Numbered from the stretch's first letter, positions 22,636-32,615 are shown. The stretch: DNA of 32,986 bases from an uncultured Cetobacterium sp. (GCF_945952365.1 NZ_CAMFHX010000029.1:1-32986); one strand, 5' to 3'. Program-made: numbers and translations. Notes: generated by a model not told the origin, from the sequence alone.

Positions 22636-25095
22636 TTACTCTTGAGTTGCCTCTTCTGTTTCTGAATCTTCCTCTTTAAAGCTTGCTATTGATACAACCT
22701 TCTCTGATTGAACTTCATTTACTCTCATAATTTTTACACCTTGAGTTGCTCTTCCGATTATTGATACTTGATTAACCGGAGTTCTTATAACTACTCCTGA
22801 CGAAGTTATAACCATTAGTTCCTCTTCCTCTTTAACAGGTTTTACCGCTACAACATCTCCTGTTTTATCACTACATCTTATATTTATAACACCTTTTCCA
22901 CTTCTAGATTGTAAAGGATATTCATCTACTCTAGTTCTCTTTCCAAATCCATTCTCTGTTATAGTTAAGATTGTTTCATTTGCTGCATCATCTATTAATA
23001 ATGCTGATATTACCTTATCATCTTTTTTAAGAGATATTCCTTTTACTCCGCTTGTATCTCTACCAGTTACTCTAACATCATCTTTAGAGAATCTTATAGA
23101 ATGTCCTGCTTTAGTTGCTAAGAATACTTGCTCTTTTGATTCTACTGGCATAATTCCAACAAAGATAATGTCATCTCCATCTCTTAATTTTATAGCTTTT
23201 AGTCCAGCAGTATTAATATTTTTATATTCACTTAAAGTAGTCTTCTTAACCATTCCATCTCTTGTTACGAATACTAACTCTTTATCTTGGCTGAACTCTC
23301 TTATTTTTATTATTTCTCTAACCTTTTCGTCTTCCTTTAATTTAATTAGGTTTCCGATTAGTCTTCCTCTAGCTTGCTTTGAAGATTCTGGGATTTGATA
23401 TACTTTTAAGTGGAATACTCTTCCCTTATCAGTGAATATCATCATAGTATCTAAGTTAGACATTACTTCCATTCTTTCAACAAAGTCATCTTCGATGGTA
23501 TTTTGAGTTGAAACTCCTTTTCCACCTCTTTTTTGAGCTTTGTACTTATCTAATTCCATTCTCTTTACGTAACCTCTATTTGTTACTGTAACTAAAACGC
23601 TATCATCCTTTATTAAATCTTCAGGTCTGATTTCCATTCTTTCTTTTTCGATAGTTGTTCTTCTAGCGTCATCATATTTATCTTTTATTTCGATTAACTC
23701 CTCTTTGATAATCTCATAAACTTTTCCTTCATCTGCTAAAATTCCACTTAATTCGATTATTAAAGATTTTAACTCTTCATGTTCTTTATCTATCTTTCCT
23801 CTTTCAAGGCCAGTTAATCTTTGTAATCTCATATCTAATATAGCTTTCGATTGCTCTTCACTGAAACCATATTTATCAATTAAAGAAACTCTAGCTTCAT
23901 TTGCATCTAATGATCCTCTAACAATCTCAATAACTCTATCTATATTTTCAAGAGCTATAATAAATCCTTTTAATAAATGAGCTCTTCTTTCAGCTTTCGC
24001 TAAATTAAATTTAGTTCTTCTTGTTACTACTTCAAATCTATGTTTTAAATATTCGTTTAAAACTTCTCTTAAATTTAAAACTCTTGGAACATTATTAACT
24101 AAAGCTAACATAATTATTCCAAACGTTGTTTGAAGTTCTGTAAATTTGTATAATGAATTTAAAATTAATTCTGGTTCTTCACCTTTTTTAAGCTCAATTA
24201 CAACTCTTATACCATCTCTATCTGATTCATCTCTTAAATCTGATATTCCAACAATTTTCTTTTCTTTTACTAAATTAGCTATTTTTTCAATTAAAGAAGA
24301 TTTATTTAATTGATAAGGAATCTCTTTTATGATAATACTTTGTCTACCAGTTTTAGTTTCCTCTATATCAACTTTTCCTCTAACTCTAACTCTTCCTCTT
24401 CCTGTTGTATAAGCATCATATATTCCAGCTTCACCATCTATTATTCCACCTGTAGGGAAATCTGGTCCTTTTATATATTGCATTAGTTCTACAGGAGTAA
24501 TATCTCTGTTCTCAATTAAAGCTAATACACCATCTACAACCTCTCCTAAATTATGAGGAGGGATATTAGTAGCCATTCCTACTGCAATTCCAGTTGCTCC
24601 ATTTAACAGAAGGTTTGGTAATTTTGCTGGTAAAACGATTGGCTCATCTAGTGAGTCGTCAAAGTTTTTTCTAAAATCTATTGTATCTTTATCGATATCC
24701 TCTAAAATTTCGTTACTGATTTTAGACATTCTTGCTTCAGTATATCTCATTGCTGCCGCTGAATCTCCATCTATCGAACCGAAGTTTCCATGTCCATCAA
24801 CAAGCTCATATCTATAAGCAAAATCTTGAGCCATTCTAACCATTGTATTATATACAGCCGAATCTCCATGTGGGTGATACTTACCTAAAACTTCCCCTAC
24901 TATTCTCGCCGATTTTTTATATGCTTTATCACTTGTCATTCCCATTTCATTCATAGCGAATAGAATTCTTCTATGTACTGGTTTTAATCCATCTCTTACA
25001 TCTGGTAATGCTCTACTAACTATTACACTCATAGAGTAATCTAGATAGGATTGTTTCAACTCTTCCTCTATATATCTATTATTCACGTTAGACAT
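22636..25095 (-). CDS. gyrA: DNA gyrase subunit A
   Basis: An 819-residue type IIA topoisomerase subunit that breaks and rejoins DNA. The catalytic Tyr118 lies in [10 protein letters not shown]. The quinolone-resistance region [14 protein letters not shown] has Ser79 and Asn83, equivalent to E. coli Ser83 and Asp87. The C-terminal beta-pinwheel domain begins near residue 500 and has a GyrA-box variant QKRGGKG, which distinguishes gyrase from topoisomerase IV. The last residues are an acidic tail. It follows gyrB by 46 bases with a GGAGG site. Confidence 0.97.
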   Translation of the reverse strand: MSNVNNRYIEEELKQSYLDYSMSVIVSRALPDVRDGLKPVHRRILFAMNEMGMTSDKAYKKSARIVGEVLGKYHPHGDSAVYNTMVRMAQDFAYRYELVDGHGNFGSIDGDSAAAMRYTEARMSKISNEILEDIDKDTIDFRKNFDDSLDEPIVLPAKLPNLLLNGATGIAVGMATNIPPHNLGEVVDGVLALIENRDITPVELMQYIKGPDFPTGGIIDGEAGIYDAYTTGRGRVRVRGKVDIEETKTGRQSIIIKEIPYQLNKSSLIEKIANLVKEKKIVGISDLRDESDRDGIRVVIELKKGEEPELILNSLYKFTELQTTFGIIMLALVNNVPRVLNLREVLNEYLKHRFEVVTRRTKFNLAKAERRAHLLKGFIIALENIDRVIEIVRGSLDANEARVSLIDKYGFSEEQSKAILDMRLQRLTGLERGKIDKEHEELKSLIIELSGILADEGKVYEIIKEELIEIKDKYDDARRTTIEKERMEIRPEDLIKDDSVLVTVTNRGYVKRMELDKYKAQKRGGKGVSTQNTIEDDFVERMEVMSNLDTMMIFTDKGRVFHLKVYQIPESSKQARGRLIGNLIKLKEDEKVREIIKIREFSQDKELVFVTRDGMVKKTTLSEYKNINTAGLKAIKLRDGDDIIFVGIMPVESKEQVFLATKAGHSIRFSKDDVRVTGRDTSGVKGISLKKDDKVISALLIDDAANETILTITENGFGKRTRVDEYPLQSRSGKGVINIRCSDKTGDVVAVKPVKEEEELMVITSSGVVIRTPVNQVSIIGRATQGVKIMRVNEVQSEKVVSIASFKEEDSETEEATQE

Positions 25096-25141
25096 TATCT
25101 TTTCCTCCTAGAACATTCTTTTTATTACTGTTTATATACAT

Positions 25142-27052
25142 TTATATATCCAGATTTTTTACAAACTCTGCGTGTTCCTCAATAAACTCTTTTCTTGGTT
25201 CAACTCTATCTCCCATTAATTTATCAAATAGTATATCTGCTTCTCTAGCGTCATCTATTGTCACCTTTAATAGAGTTCTTGTGTCTGGATCCATAGTTGT
25301 TTCCCAAAGTTGCTCAGGATTCATCTCTCCTAGACCTTTATATCTTTGAAGAGTATATCTCTTATCGTCACCTTCAAGATCAGCTATCATCTCTTTCAGC
25401 TGTCTGTCACTATATGCATAAGATATTGTTCTTCCTTGAGTTATCTTATATAGTGGTGGTTGTGCAATATATATATTTCCACCATGAATTAACTCTACCA
25501 TATATCTATAGAAGAATGTTAGAATTAAAGTTCTAATATGAGCTCCATCTACATCGGCATCGGTCATTATTATGATTTTTCCATATCTTAACTTCTCAAT
25601 ATTAAAATTATCTCCAATACTTGTTCCAAAAGCCGTTACCATAGCTCTAACCTCTGCATTTTCTAAAGCTTTGTGTAGTCCCGATTTTTCAACGTTTATA
25701 ATTTTTCCTCTTAAAGGTAAAATCGCTTGGAATCCTCTATCTCTTCCTTGCTTTGCTGATCCACCTGCCGAGTCTCCCTCAACTATATAAACCTCACACT
25801 CTTCAGCGTTTTTAGAAGAACAATCAGCTAATTTTCCAGGTAAAGATCCTATATCTAATGCTGATTTTCTAAGAACTAACTCTCTTGCTCTTTGTGCAGC
25901 TTCTCTTGCTCTTTTTGAGTTTAGAATCTTATCAATTATAACTTTTAAATCATTTGGTGCATCCTCTAAATACATCTTTATTTGAGAACCTGCAACAGTT
26001 GAAACAATACCTGTTACCTCACTGTTTCCTAATTTAGTTTTTGTTTGTCCTTCAAATTGAGGTTGAGGTACTTTTACAGAAACTATAGCTGTTAGTCCCT
26101 CTCTTATATCAGAACCTTGAAGCTTTCCATCTTTATCTTTTATAAGACCTGTACTTTTTCCTAAATCGTTTATCACTCTTGTTAAAGCTGTTCTAAATCC
26201 ACTTACGTGAGTTCCACCCTCGTGAGTATTTATGTTGTTAACAAAAGAATAGATTGTTTCTCTTTGATTTGTATTATATGTCATTGCGATTTCTACAGAA
26301 ACATTATCAACCTCTCCACTCATATAGAAAGGTGTTTTTATTATTGCTGTACTATCTTTTTCTATCTCTTTTATGTAATCTAAAATTCCACCCTCGAATT
26401 CTAAGTTTACTGTTTTTGGAGTCTCTTTTCTTAAATCAGATAAAACTATATTTAATCCTTTATTTAAATAAGCTAACTCTCTTAATCTTGTTTCTAAAGT
26501 TGAGAAACTATATACTAAAGTTTCAAAAATTTCATGGTCAGCTTTAAATCTAACTGTTGTTCCACTATTTTCTGAAACACCAATCTCTGCTACATCTTTT
26601 TCTGGAACTCCTCTATTGTATTTTTGGTAGTAAAGTTTTCCAGCTTTTCTTACTGTTACCTCTGTCCATTCAGAAAGAGCGTTTACTACTGAAACTCCAA
26701 CTCCGTGAAGTCCTCCTGAAACTTTATAGTTATTATTTTCAAATTTTCCACCTGCATGAAGAACTGTTAACACTATCTCTAATGCTGACTTTCCATATTT
26801 TGGATGAATATCTACAGGAATTCCTCTCCCGTTATCTGTTACCTCTATTATATTATCTGGTAATATTGAAACTTCAATTTTTGTAGCAAATCCAGCTAGT
26901 GCCTCATCCACAGAGTTATCTACAATCTCCCAAACTAGATGATGTAATCCTCTTTCTGAAGTAGTTCCGATATACATACCCGGTCTTTTTCTTACAGCTT
27001 CTAATCCCTCTAAAACTGTAATATTTTCTGCTTGATAATTATTCATTGTCAT
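25142..27052 (-). CDS. gyrB: DNA gyrase subunit B
   Basis: A 636-residue ATPase subunit of gyrase. The GHKL fold shows [28 protein letters not shown] and [15 protein letters not shown]. The transducer follows, then the TOPRIM part with [15 protein letters not shown] and the metal-binding [12 protein letters not shown], ending with the [13 protein letters not shown] tail. Its length suits the shorter gyrB type without the insert of E. coli. The start ATG has GGAGG six bases before it and lies inside the 3' end of the DUF721 gene (14-base overlap). Confidence 0.97.
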   Translation of the reverse strand: MTMNNYQAENITVLEGLEAVRKRPGMYIGTTSERGLHHLVWEIVDNSVDEALAGFATKIEVSILPDNIIEVTDNGRGIPVDIHPKYGKSALEIVLTVLHAGGKFENNNYKVSGGLHGVGVSVVNALSEWTEVTVRKAGKLYYQKYNRGVPEKDVAEIGVSENSGTTVRFKADHEIFETLVYSFSTLETRLRELAYLNKGLNIVLSDLRKETPKTVNLEFEGGILDYIKEIEKDSTAIIKTPFYMSGEVDNVSVEIAMTYNTNQRETIYSFVNNINTHEGGTHVSGFRTALTRVINDLGKSTGLIKDKDGKLQGSDIREGLTAIVSVKVPQPQFEGQTKTKLGNSEVTGIVSTVAGSQIKMYLEDAPNDLKVIIDKILNSKRAREAAQRARELVLRKSALDIGSLPGKLADCSSKNAEECEVYIVEGDSAGGSAKQGRDRGFQAILPLRGKIINVEKSGLHKALENAEVRAMVTAFGTSIGDNFNIEKLRYGKIIIMTDADVDGAHIRTLILTFFYRYMVELIHGGNIYIAQPPLYKITQGRTISYAYSDRQLKEMIADLEGDDKRYTLQRYKGLGEMNPEQLWETTMDPDTRTLLKVTIDDAREADILFDKLMGDRVEPRKEFIEEHAEFVKNLDI

Positions 27053-27590
27053 TTTTATCCTCCAATAGCTTATCTACGACATCTTTTAAGGAACAAGGTT
27101 TACATGTAGCCTCATCTCCTAAAAACATCATTCCGCAAATATCACATTTTTTATATCCTTTTGATATCAATACCTGTTCTCTTTCTCTTGCTTTTCTTCT
27201 TAAAACATCTACCTTTTCTTCTAAAGTTAAATCTTTCAGCTCAGAAGTGAACTCTTCATTTTTTTTCTCATCAATATTCTTATTCATATATTCTGAATAA
27301 TCTAAATTTTGAATTTTTGAGATTTTAAATCTTATATCCTTAACATAATCTTTCTTTAAAATATCTTGAACCTTTTTTAAATATTTATTTTTGTTCATAG
27401 ACATATGATGAAGATACATACTATCTTCAACAAGCACATATAACGTGTCCTCTTTTATCCAAAGCGGCTCACTTTTTTCAGAAAGTTTATCAACAATGTC
27501 TCGCCAATGCCCTCTTATTATTCCCTCTTTTAACTTTCTACTCTTAATAATAGCTTCTTCTACTGCTTCACTCACATTCATAATGTCCAT
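27039..27590 (-). CDS. DUF721/DciA-like protein with C-terminal zinc ribbon
   Basis: A 183-residue protein. The N-terminal part (about 1-95) is a DUF721 domain, with the typical HWRDIV element followed by strands [15 protein letters not shown] and the helix [16 protein letters not shown]721 includes DciA, the loader or recruiter of the replicative helicase in bacteria without DnaC/DnaI. The C-terminal part is charged and helical, then carries Cys149-x2-Cys152-x10-Cys163-x2-Cys166, a likely zinc ribbon not usual in DciA. The ATG at 27588-27590 follows AAAGGAG; an in-frame TTG further upstream lacks such a site. It overlaps recF by 23 bases and gyrB by 14. The role in replication is inferred from family and location. 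Confidence 0.82.
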   Translation of the reverse strand: MDIMNVSEAVEEAIIKSRKLKEGIIRGHWRDIVDKLSEKSEPLWIKEDTLYVLVEDSMYLHHMSMNKNKYLKKVQDILKKDYVKDIRFKISKIQNLDYSEYMNKNIDEKKNEEFTSELKDLTLEEKVDVLRRKAREREQVLISKGYKKCDICGMMFLGDEATCKPCSLKDVVDKLLEDKNDNE

Positions 27591-28668
27591 CTTGAATCTC
27601 TCCTTTATCAATTCTAAAGTTTTTAGATTCTATATTTAAATCTGTTGTTGAGCTAATGAAAACTTGTAACTCTCTTTTTTTTAGATAGTTTATAATGCTA
27701 TCTTTTCTTATAGAGTCAAAATAAGATGATATATCATCTATCAAGAAAATTGGTGTTTCTTTTTTCTCCTTTATAACCATATCTATTTCAGATAATTTTA
27801 AAGCAAAAATTATTGATTTTTTTTCTCCTTGTGATGAATATGATTTTGCCTCTTTCATATTCAAAAGAAATTTAAAATCATCTCTTTGTGGTCCTACCAA
27901 AGAATAACCATATCTAAGTTCTTGCAGTTTAAATTTTTCTATTTTTTCTCTTATTTTTTCCTCTATTTTTAAGAGGTTGAGTCCCTTAAATTCGCCAATA
28001 AAGCTTTCATATTTTAAACTTAACTCTTTTTTACTATCAAAAAGTTTTCGATAATTTAAATTTAATATTATTGATATATTTTTTACATACTCTATTCTTT
28101 TAAAAATAATTTTAGCTGCGAGTTTCACAAAATTATCTTCATATATCGAATAAACTTCATCTTTTGTATTTTTTTCTTTTAAATATTTATTTCTAATTTT
28201 CAGAACTTTATTAAAATCTTTCAAATTTTTAAAATATTCATAATTACTTTGAGCTATTTCTGCATCAAAAAATGATCTTCTAAAAGCTGGACTTCCAACT
28301 ATTAACTCAATATCTTCAGGAATAAATGTTACTACATTCATTTTTCCATAAAATTCATCAAAAGATGTTTTTTTACCATTGTATTTATACTCTTTATTTT
28401 TCTTATCAAGCTTTACACTTAATGTTTTCTCTGAAATTAAATCTCTATACGAGATATAACTTCCCATCTTATCTCTATTATATTTTATCAATTCAATATT
28501 TTTTGAAGTTCTAAAGCTTTTCCCTGTAGCACTAAAATAGATAGCTTCAAGAATACTTGTTTTCCCCTGACCATTTTTCCCAAAGAAAAGATTAAATCTT
28601 GGAGAAAACTGTATATTTCTATCTTCAAGATTTCTAAAATTTATATAATTCATCTCAAGAATTTCCAA
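27568..28668 (-). CDS. recF: DNA replication and repair protein RecF
   Basis: A 366-residue SMC-like ATPase that helps load RecA at single-strand gaps. Walker A is GKNGQGKTS (30-38), the ABC-type signature is SQGEKKSIIFALKLSE, and Walker B is FLIDDISSYFD. The start is probably TTG at 28666-28668: it keeps the first strand (EILEMNYINFRN) expected of RecF, and GAGGTG lies nine bases upstream. The ATG five codons later would cut this strand. It follows yaaA by 29 bases and overlaps the DUF721 gene. Confidence 0.94.
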   Translation of the reverse strand: MEILEMNYINFRNLEDRNIQFSPRFNLFFGKNGQGKTSILEAIYFSATGKSFRTSKNIELIKYNRDKMGSYISYRDLISEKTLSVKLDKKNKEYKYNGKKTSFDEFYGKMNVVTFIPEDIELIVGSPAFRRSFFDAEIAQSNYEYFKNLKDFNKVLKIRNKYLKEKNTKDEVYSIYEDNFVKLAAKIIFKRIEYVKNISIILNLNYRKLFDSKKELSLKYESFIGEFKGLNLLKIEEKIREKIEKFKLQELRYGYSLVGPQRDDFKFLLNMKEAKSYSSQGEKKSIIFALKLSEIDMVIKEKKETPIFLIDDISSYFDSIRKDSIINYLKKRELQVFISSTTDLNIESKNFRIDKGEIQDGHYECE

Positions 28669-28697
28669 CGCTTATGTCACCTCAAAATTATAATAAA

Positions 28698-28904
28698 TTA
28701 AGCTACAACAAATACTAATCCTAAAAATTCAACCTTATCTCCTGGATAAAGTTTTTTTCCACGTCTTTCTTCTATTTCGCCATTTACTTTTACTTGACCA
28801 TCTAAAATAAGCTCTTTTGCTTGTCCACCAGTTCCAATTTCACCAGTAAATTTAAGAAACTGATCTAATTTGATAAACTCAGTAGAAATTTTTATTTCTT
28901 GCAT
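28698..28904 (-). CDS. yaaA: S4 domain RNA-binding protein YaaA-like
   Basis: A 68-residue protein consisting of one S4 RNA-binding domain: IKLDQFLKFTGEIGTGGQAKELILDGQVKVNGEIE, then the RRGKKLYPGDKVEF turn. In Firmicutes the equivalent gene lies between dnaN and recF; in B. subtilis it is linked with ribosome assembly. Here it is the first gene of the leftward replication block and no dnaN precedes it. The ribosome site is AGGAGGG. Confidence 0.9.
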   Translation of the reverse strand: MQEIKISTEFIKLDQFLKFTGEIGTGGQAKELILDGQVKVNGEIEERRGKKLYPGDKVEFLGLVFVVA

Positions 28905-29400
28905 TTTAACCCTCCTAAAATATTTTTAGTCTATTATATATTTTACCATAAAACTAACTTTATTTCTATAAGATTTATGGGGTTTAATAAGCTGATTAGC
29001 CCTCACAAAATACATTTTTCTTTTATTTTTTATTTATTTTTTTCCTTTTTTCAATATATATACATTAAGTTTGTTTTTTAATCTTACTCTATATATTTTA
29101 TGTTATTTTTTTATTATTATTTTAATAAAAAATCACTTTATTTGAACACATTTTAAAAGTGTACATTTTTCTTTTAAGTTCTATTTTTAAAACTTTTAGT
29201 ATCATTTAAGTTTTTTTTGTTATATTTATAAATCAATATTATTTTTTATTTTATGCTTTATTTTTATATGTATACATAATATTTTTTTACTAGGCAACTT
29301 GTCCTATGTATATTATATATTTTAGAATATAATTAAAAGGATAAAGTAATTTTTGATAGTATTATCAAAATAATAATATAGTTATAGAGGAGCTGGTAAT
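28905..29400. other. AT-rich divergent gap between yaaA and nupC
   Basis: About 500 bases, nearly all A and T, with no gene I can support. A TATAAT lies at 28933-28938 on the minus strand for yaaA. Palindromes visible are TATGTATACATA (29267-29278), an imperfect ACAC(A)TTTT/AAAAGTGT repeat (29146-29162), and the operator-like repeat before nupC. I looked for DnaA boxes (TTATCCACA and one-mismatch forms of it) on both strands and found no convincing cluster, so I do not call an origin, despite the location next to recF/gyrB and divergent transcription. Confidence 0.6.
29328..29370 (+). promoter_or_regulatory. nupC promoter (-10) and operator-like inverted repeat
   Basis: A perfect TATAAT lies at 29328-29333 without a clear -35. 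Downstream, between it and the ribosome site, is the perfect inverted repeat TTTTGATA-GTAT-TATCAAAA (29351-29370). This is a typical place for a repressor site. TTGATA within it could instead be a -35, but the transcript would then start in the ribosome site. Confidence 0.55.
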
Positions 29401-30612
29401 GTGTCTATACTGAGAAGTATATTCGGGATTTTTGCAATTTTATTTTTAGGTTATCTTCTATCTTACGATAGAAAAAACATCAAATGGAGAACTGTTGTAT
29501 CTGGATTCGCACTTCAATTTGTTTTTGCTTTTATTGTTATGAAAACAACTGGTGGAGCTTATGTTCTTGAATCTGTTTCTAATGGATTTAATAAAGTAAT
29601 TGCACAAGCCAATGAGGGAATACAATTCGTTTTTGGTGGGCTTTATGGTCCTGGAAGTAATATCGCTTTCGTTTTTGCTTTTAATGTTTTACCACTTATT
29701 GTTTTCTTTGGTGCTTTAATTTCTGTTTTATACCACCTTGGAATAATGCAATTGGTTATCAAATATATCGGTGGAGGAATTTCTAAGCTTTTAGGAACTA
29801 AAGATGCTGAATCTGTTTCTGCTGCTGCTAATATTTTCTTAGGACAAACAGAAGCGCCACTGGTTATAAAACCTTACATCGCAAATTTAAGTAGATCTCA
29901 ACTTTTCGCCGTGTTAACTTGTGGAGTTGCCTCGGTTTCTGGATCAACTCTAGCTGCTTATGCTGCTCTTGGAGTTCCTATGAAGTATCTTATCGCTGGA
30001 TCTTTCATGGCTGCACCAAGCGGACTAGTTTTCGCTAAATTAATTATGCCTGAAACTCAATCTGACTCAGAAGAGGAAAAAATTGAGTTTACAAAAAGTG
30101 ACTCTGTTAACGTAATCGAAGCTGCTGCAAAAGGAACTATCGATGGAATGAACATAGCTCTTATAATCGGTGCTATTCTTATCTCTTTCATAGCTTTAGT
30201 TTCGTTAGTTAATATGATTTTAGGTGGTATCGGTGATTTATTCGGTATCAAAATAACTTTACAAATTATTTTAGGTTATATCTTCGCACCTATTACTTAC
30301 GCAATGGGAATTCCTTGGAATGAAGCTATTTACACTGGAAGCTTACTTGGACAAAAAATGGTTCTTAATGAGTTTGTTGCCTATGTAGATTTCACTCAAA
30401 ATTTAGCTGGTCTTTCTGAAAAGACAATAGCTATTATGAGTTTCGCTCTTCTTGGATTTGCTAACGTAGCTTCTTTAGGATTACAAATTGGTGCTCTAGG
30501 TGCTATTGCTCCTAATAGAAGAAGTGAAATTGCTCAAGTTGGTATGAGAGCTGTTTTAGGTGGATTCCTTGCATCACTTTTAAACGGAGTTATCGCAGGA
30601 GTATTCTTCTAA
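29401..30612 (+). CDS. NupC family concentrative nucleoside transporter
   Basis: A 403-residue inner-membrane symporter that imports nucleosides with H+ or Na+. The family core is present: NEGIQFVFGG near 71-80, the FNVLPLIVFFGALISVLYHLG stretch, the substrate-binding GQTEAPLVIKPYI (148-160), and SGSTLAAYAALGVP after it. The C terminus ends ALGGFLASLLNGVIAGVFF-like. The start is GTG at 29401 with AGAGGAG eight bases upstream; the overlapping ATG is out of frame. It stands alone with its own terminator. Na+ coupling is likely in such an organism but is not shown by the sequence. Confidence 0.93.
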   Translation: MSILRSIFGIFAILFLGYLLSYDRKNIKWRTVVSGFALQFVFAFIVMKTTGGAYVLESVSNGFNKVIAQANEGIQFVFGGLYGPGSNIAFVFAFNVLPLIVFFGALISVLYHLGIMQLVIKYIGGGISKLLGTKDAESVSAAANIFLGQTEAPLVIKPYIANLSRSQLFAVLTCGVASVSGSTLAAYAALGVPMKYLIAGSFMAAPSGLVFAKLIMPETQSDSEEEKIEFTKSDSVNVIEAAAKGTIDGMNIALIIGAILISFIALVSLVNMILGGIGDLFGIKITLQIILGYIFAPITYAMGIPWNEAIYTGSLLGQKMVLNEFVAYVDFTQNLAGLSEKTIAIMSFALLGFANVASLGLQIGALGAIAPNRRSEIAQVGMRAVLGGFLASLLNGVIAGVFF

Positions 30613-30626
30613 AATCTATATTCTAT

Positions 30627-30656
30627 AAAAAAAAGACAGTTTTCTGTCTTTTTTTT
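30627..30656 (+). terminator. Terminator after nupC
   Basis: AAAAAAAAGACAG (30627-30639), a TTTT loop and CTGTCTTTTTTTT (30644-30656). Confidence 0.92.
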
Positions 30657-30690
30657 ATTATATATTTTTTATATCCTGTTAATTTTACTA

Positions 30691-30719
30691 TTGTTTTTTA
30701 GAGTTTTATATAATATACT
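30691..30719 (+). promoter_or_regulatory. Promoter of the YfcC family gene
   Basis: -35 TTGTTT (30691-30696), 17-base spacer and -10 TATACT (30714-30719). The start codon follows 34 bases later, with AGGAGG. Confidence 0.65.
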
Positions 30720-30753
30720 CGTACAAACAAAAATAATTAACTAGGAGGATACA

Positions 30754-32253
30754 ATGAAGAAAAAAATCAAAATACCTGATACCTACGTCATCATATTTTT
30801 TGTGGTTATAGTCGCCGCTATATTGACGTACCTTATCCCTGTTGGAAGTTTTACTATGGAAAAAATCCAGTACGCTACTGAAACCGGTATGAAAACTAGA
30901 ACAGTACCTGTCCCTGGAAGCTTTACTTATACCTTAGACGAGCTTGGAAAGCCACTTACTAAAGGTATTCCTATTTTTGCTGCTGGAGGAGATATGAGTA
31001 TAACTAATTACATCTTCGAAGGTCTTGTTAGCGGAGACAAATGGGGAACTGCTGTTGGAATTATCGCCTTTATTTTAATTACAGGTGGAGCTTTTGGAAT
31101 TATTTTAAAAACCAAAGCTGTTGAAGCTGGAATTTTAAATATGATAAAGAAAACAAAAGGTTCTGAGGTACTTTTAATTCCTCTTGTATTCTTACTGTTT
31201 TCTTTAGGTGGTGCTGTCTTTGGTATGGGAGAGGAAGCAATCCCGTTTGCTATGATTTTAATTCCTATCGTTGTTGGAATGGGATATGATTCTATTACCG
31301 GTATCTTTATGTGCTATATATCAACCCAAATAGGATTTGGTACCTCTTGGATGAATCCGTTTAGTGTTGCTGTTGCCCAAGGTGTTGCCGGCGTTCCCGT
31401 TCTTTCTGGAGCTATGTTTAGAATAGCTATGTGGATATTCTTTACAGCATTTGGAATTATTTATACTATGAGGTATGCTAAAAAAATTAAAGCCAACCCT
31501 GAGCTTTCAATATCTTATGAAAGCGATAAATTCTTTAGAGAGGATTTCAAAGCTGACGCCGAAGAGGATTTAGAATTTACTTTCGGGCATAAATTAGTTT
31601 TTCTAACTATATTTTTAGGAATGTCTTGGATTGTTTGGGGAGTTGTATTCCACGGTTATTACCTTCCTGAAATTGCCGCTCAATTTACTATAATGGGTAT
31701 AGTTTCTGGAATAATTGGAGTTATATTTAATTTAAATGACATGACAGTAAACGATATTGCTACTTCTTTTAGAAAAGGAGCTGAAGATTTGATAGGAGCT
31801 GCTTTAGTTGTTGGAATGGCAAAGGGAATAGTACTAGTTTTAGGTGGAATAGATGCTGGAACTCCGACAGTTTTAAATACAATTTTAAATTCTGTTGCAG
31901 GGATTTTAGGAAATTTACACGCTTCTGTATCAGCAGTAGCAATGTATTTCTTCCAATCTATTTTCAACTTCTTCGTTGTATCTGGTTCTGGACAAGCTGC
32001 ACTTACAATGCCTATAATGGCACCATTATCTGATTTAGTTGGTGTTCCCCGACAAGTTGCTGTACTAGCCTTTCAATTGGGAGATGGATTTACAAATATG
32101 ATTGTTCCTACTTCTGGAATTCTTATGGCAATCTTAGGAATAGCTAAAATAGAATGGGGCGCTTGGGCAAAACAACAGATAAAATTCCAAGGTGTTTTAT
32201 TTATTTTAGGTTCACTATTCGTTATTGCTGGTGTACTAATAAATTTACAATAA
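30754..32253 (+). CDS. YfcC family (DcuC-like) membrane carrier
   Basis: A 499-residue inner-membrane protein with about 12 hydrophobic segments. It belongs to the C4-dicarboxylate anaerobic carrier superfamily (YfcC/DcuC). The N-terminal KIPDTYVIIFFVVIVAAILTYLIPVGSF is typical; GGAVFGMGEEAIPFAMILIP near 152-171, GFGTSWMNPFSVAVAQ near 194-209, and the late VVSGSGQAALTMPIMAPLSD and LGDGFTNMIVPTSG are conserved. YfcC members are variously annotated as carriers of dicarboxylates, peptides or basic amino acids; the substrate cannot be chosen from sequence. Monocistronic with its own promoter and terminator. Confidence 0.88.
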   Translation: MKKKIKIPDTYVIIFFVVIVAAILTYLIPVGSFTMEKIQYATETGMKTRTVPVPGSFTYTLDELGKPLTKGIPIFAAGGDMSITNYIFEGLVSGDKWGTAVGIIAFILITGGAFGIILKTKAVEAGILNMIKKTKGSEVLLIPLVFLLFSLGGAVFGMGEEAIPFAMILIPIVVGMGYDSITGIFMCYISTQIGFGTSWMNPFSVAVAQGVAGVPVLSGAMFRIAMWIFFTAFGIIYTMRYAKKIKANPELSISYESDKFFREDFKADAEEDLEFTFGHKLVFLTIFLGMSWIVWGVVFHGYYLPEIAAQFTIMGIVSGIIGVIFNLNDMTVNDIATSFRKGAEDLIGAALVVGMAKGIVLVLGGIDAGTPTVLNTILNSVAGILGNLHASVSAVAMYFFQSIFNFFVVSGSGQAALTMPIMAPLSDLVGVPRQVAVLAFQLGDGFTNMIVPTSGILMAILGIAKIEWGAWAKQQIKFQGVLFILGSLFVIAGVLINLQ

Positions 32254-32257
32254 TTAT

Positions 32258-32295
32258 AAAAGGTAGAGTTTATCTTGAATAGCTCTACCTTTTTT
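32258..32295 (+). terminator. Terminator after the YfcC family gene
   Basis: AAAAGGTAGAG (32258-32268) and CTCTACCTTTT (32283-32293) with a 14-base loop, followed by more T. Confidence 0.85.
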
Positions 32296-32319
32296 ATCTT
32301 CATAAATTTATTTTTGAAT

Positions 32320-32346
32320 AAAAAAAAAGATGTATCTCTACATCTT
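32320..32346 (-). terminator. Terminator of the tRNA operon
   Basis: Minus strand AAGATGTA (32339-32346), four-base loop, TACATCTT (32327-32334), then a run of T (32320-32326). Confidence 0.85.
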
Positions 32347-32361
32347 AAAAAATTCATTTAA

Positions 32362-32438
32362 TGGCGGGAGTGACGAGGGTCGAACTCGCGACCTCATGCG
32401 TGACAGGCATGCGCTCTAACCAACTGAGCTACACCCCC
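32362..32438 (-). tRNA. tRNA-Asp (anticodon GTC)
   Basis: 77 bases with encoded CCA. The acceptor arm GGGGGTG pairs with CACTCCC (one wobble). The anticodon loop is CTGTCAC and the T arm contains GTTCGAC. It is the last gene of the seven-tRNA cluster. Confidence 0.97.
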
Positions 32439-32448
32439 ATTAATTATA

Positions 32449-32524
32449 TGGTGGAAACAACTGGACTTGAACCAGTGACCCCCTGCTTGTAAGGCAGGTG
32501 CTCTCCCAACTGAGCTATGCTTCC
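32449..32524 (-). tRNA. tRNA-Val (anticodon TAC)
   Basis: 76 bases with encoded CCA. Acceptor arm GGAAGCA pairs with TGTTTCC, anticodon loop CTTACAA. Confidence 0.97.
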
Positions 32525-32539
32525 TATTGAATTTTTTTA

Positions 32540-32615
32540 TGGTGCCCAGAGGCGGAATCGAACCACCGACACGGGGATTTTCAGTCCCCTGCTCTACCGA
32601 CTGAGCTATCTGGGC
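32540..32615 (-). tRNA. tRNA-Phe (anticodon GAA)
   Basis: 76 bases with encoded CCA. Acceptor arm GCCCAGA pairs with TCTGGGC, anticodon stem GGGGA/TCCCC, loop CTGAAAA. Confidence 0.97.

Noticed and set aside
26254-26886. Plus-strand Leu/Phe-rich reading frames opposite gyrB
   Set aside because: Composition is that of the complement of an AT-rich gene; low complexity and no start context.
28905-29400. Replication origin in the AT-rich gap
   Set aside because: Location is suggestive but no DnaA-box cluster was found by reading both strands; A/T richness alone is not enough.
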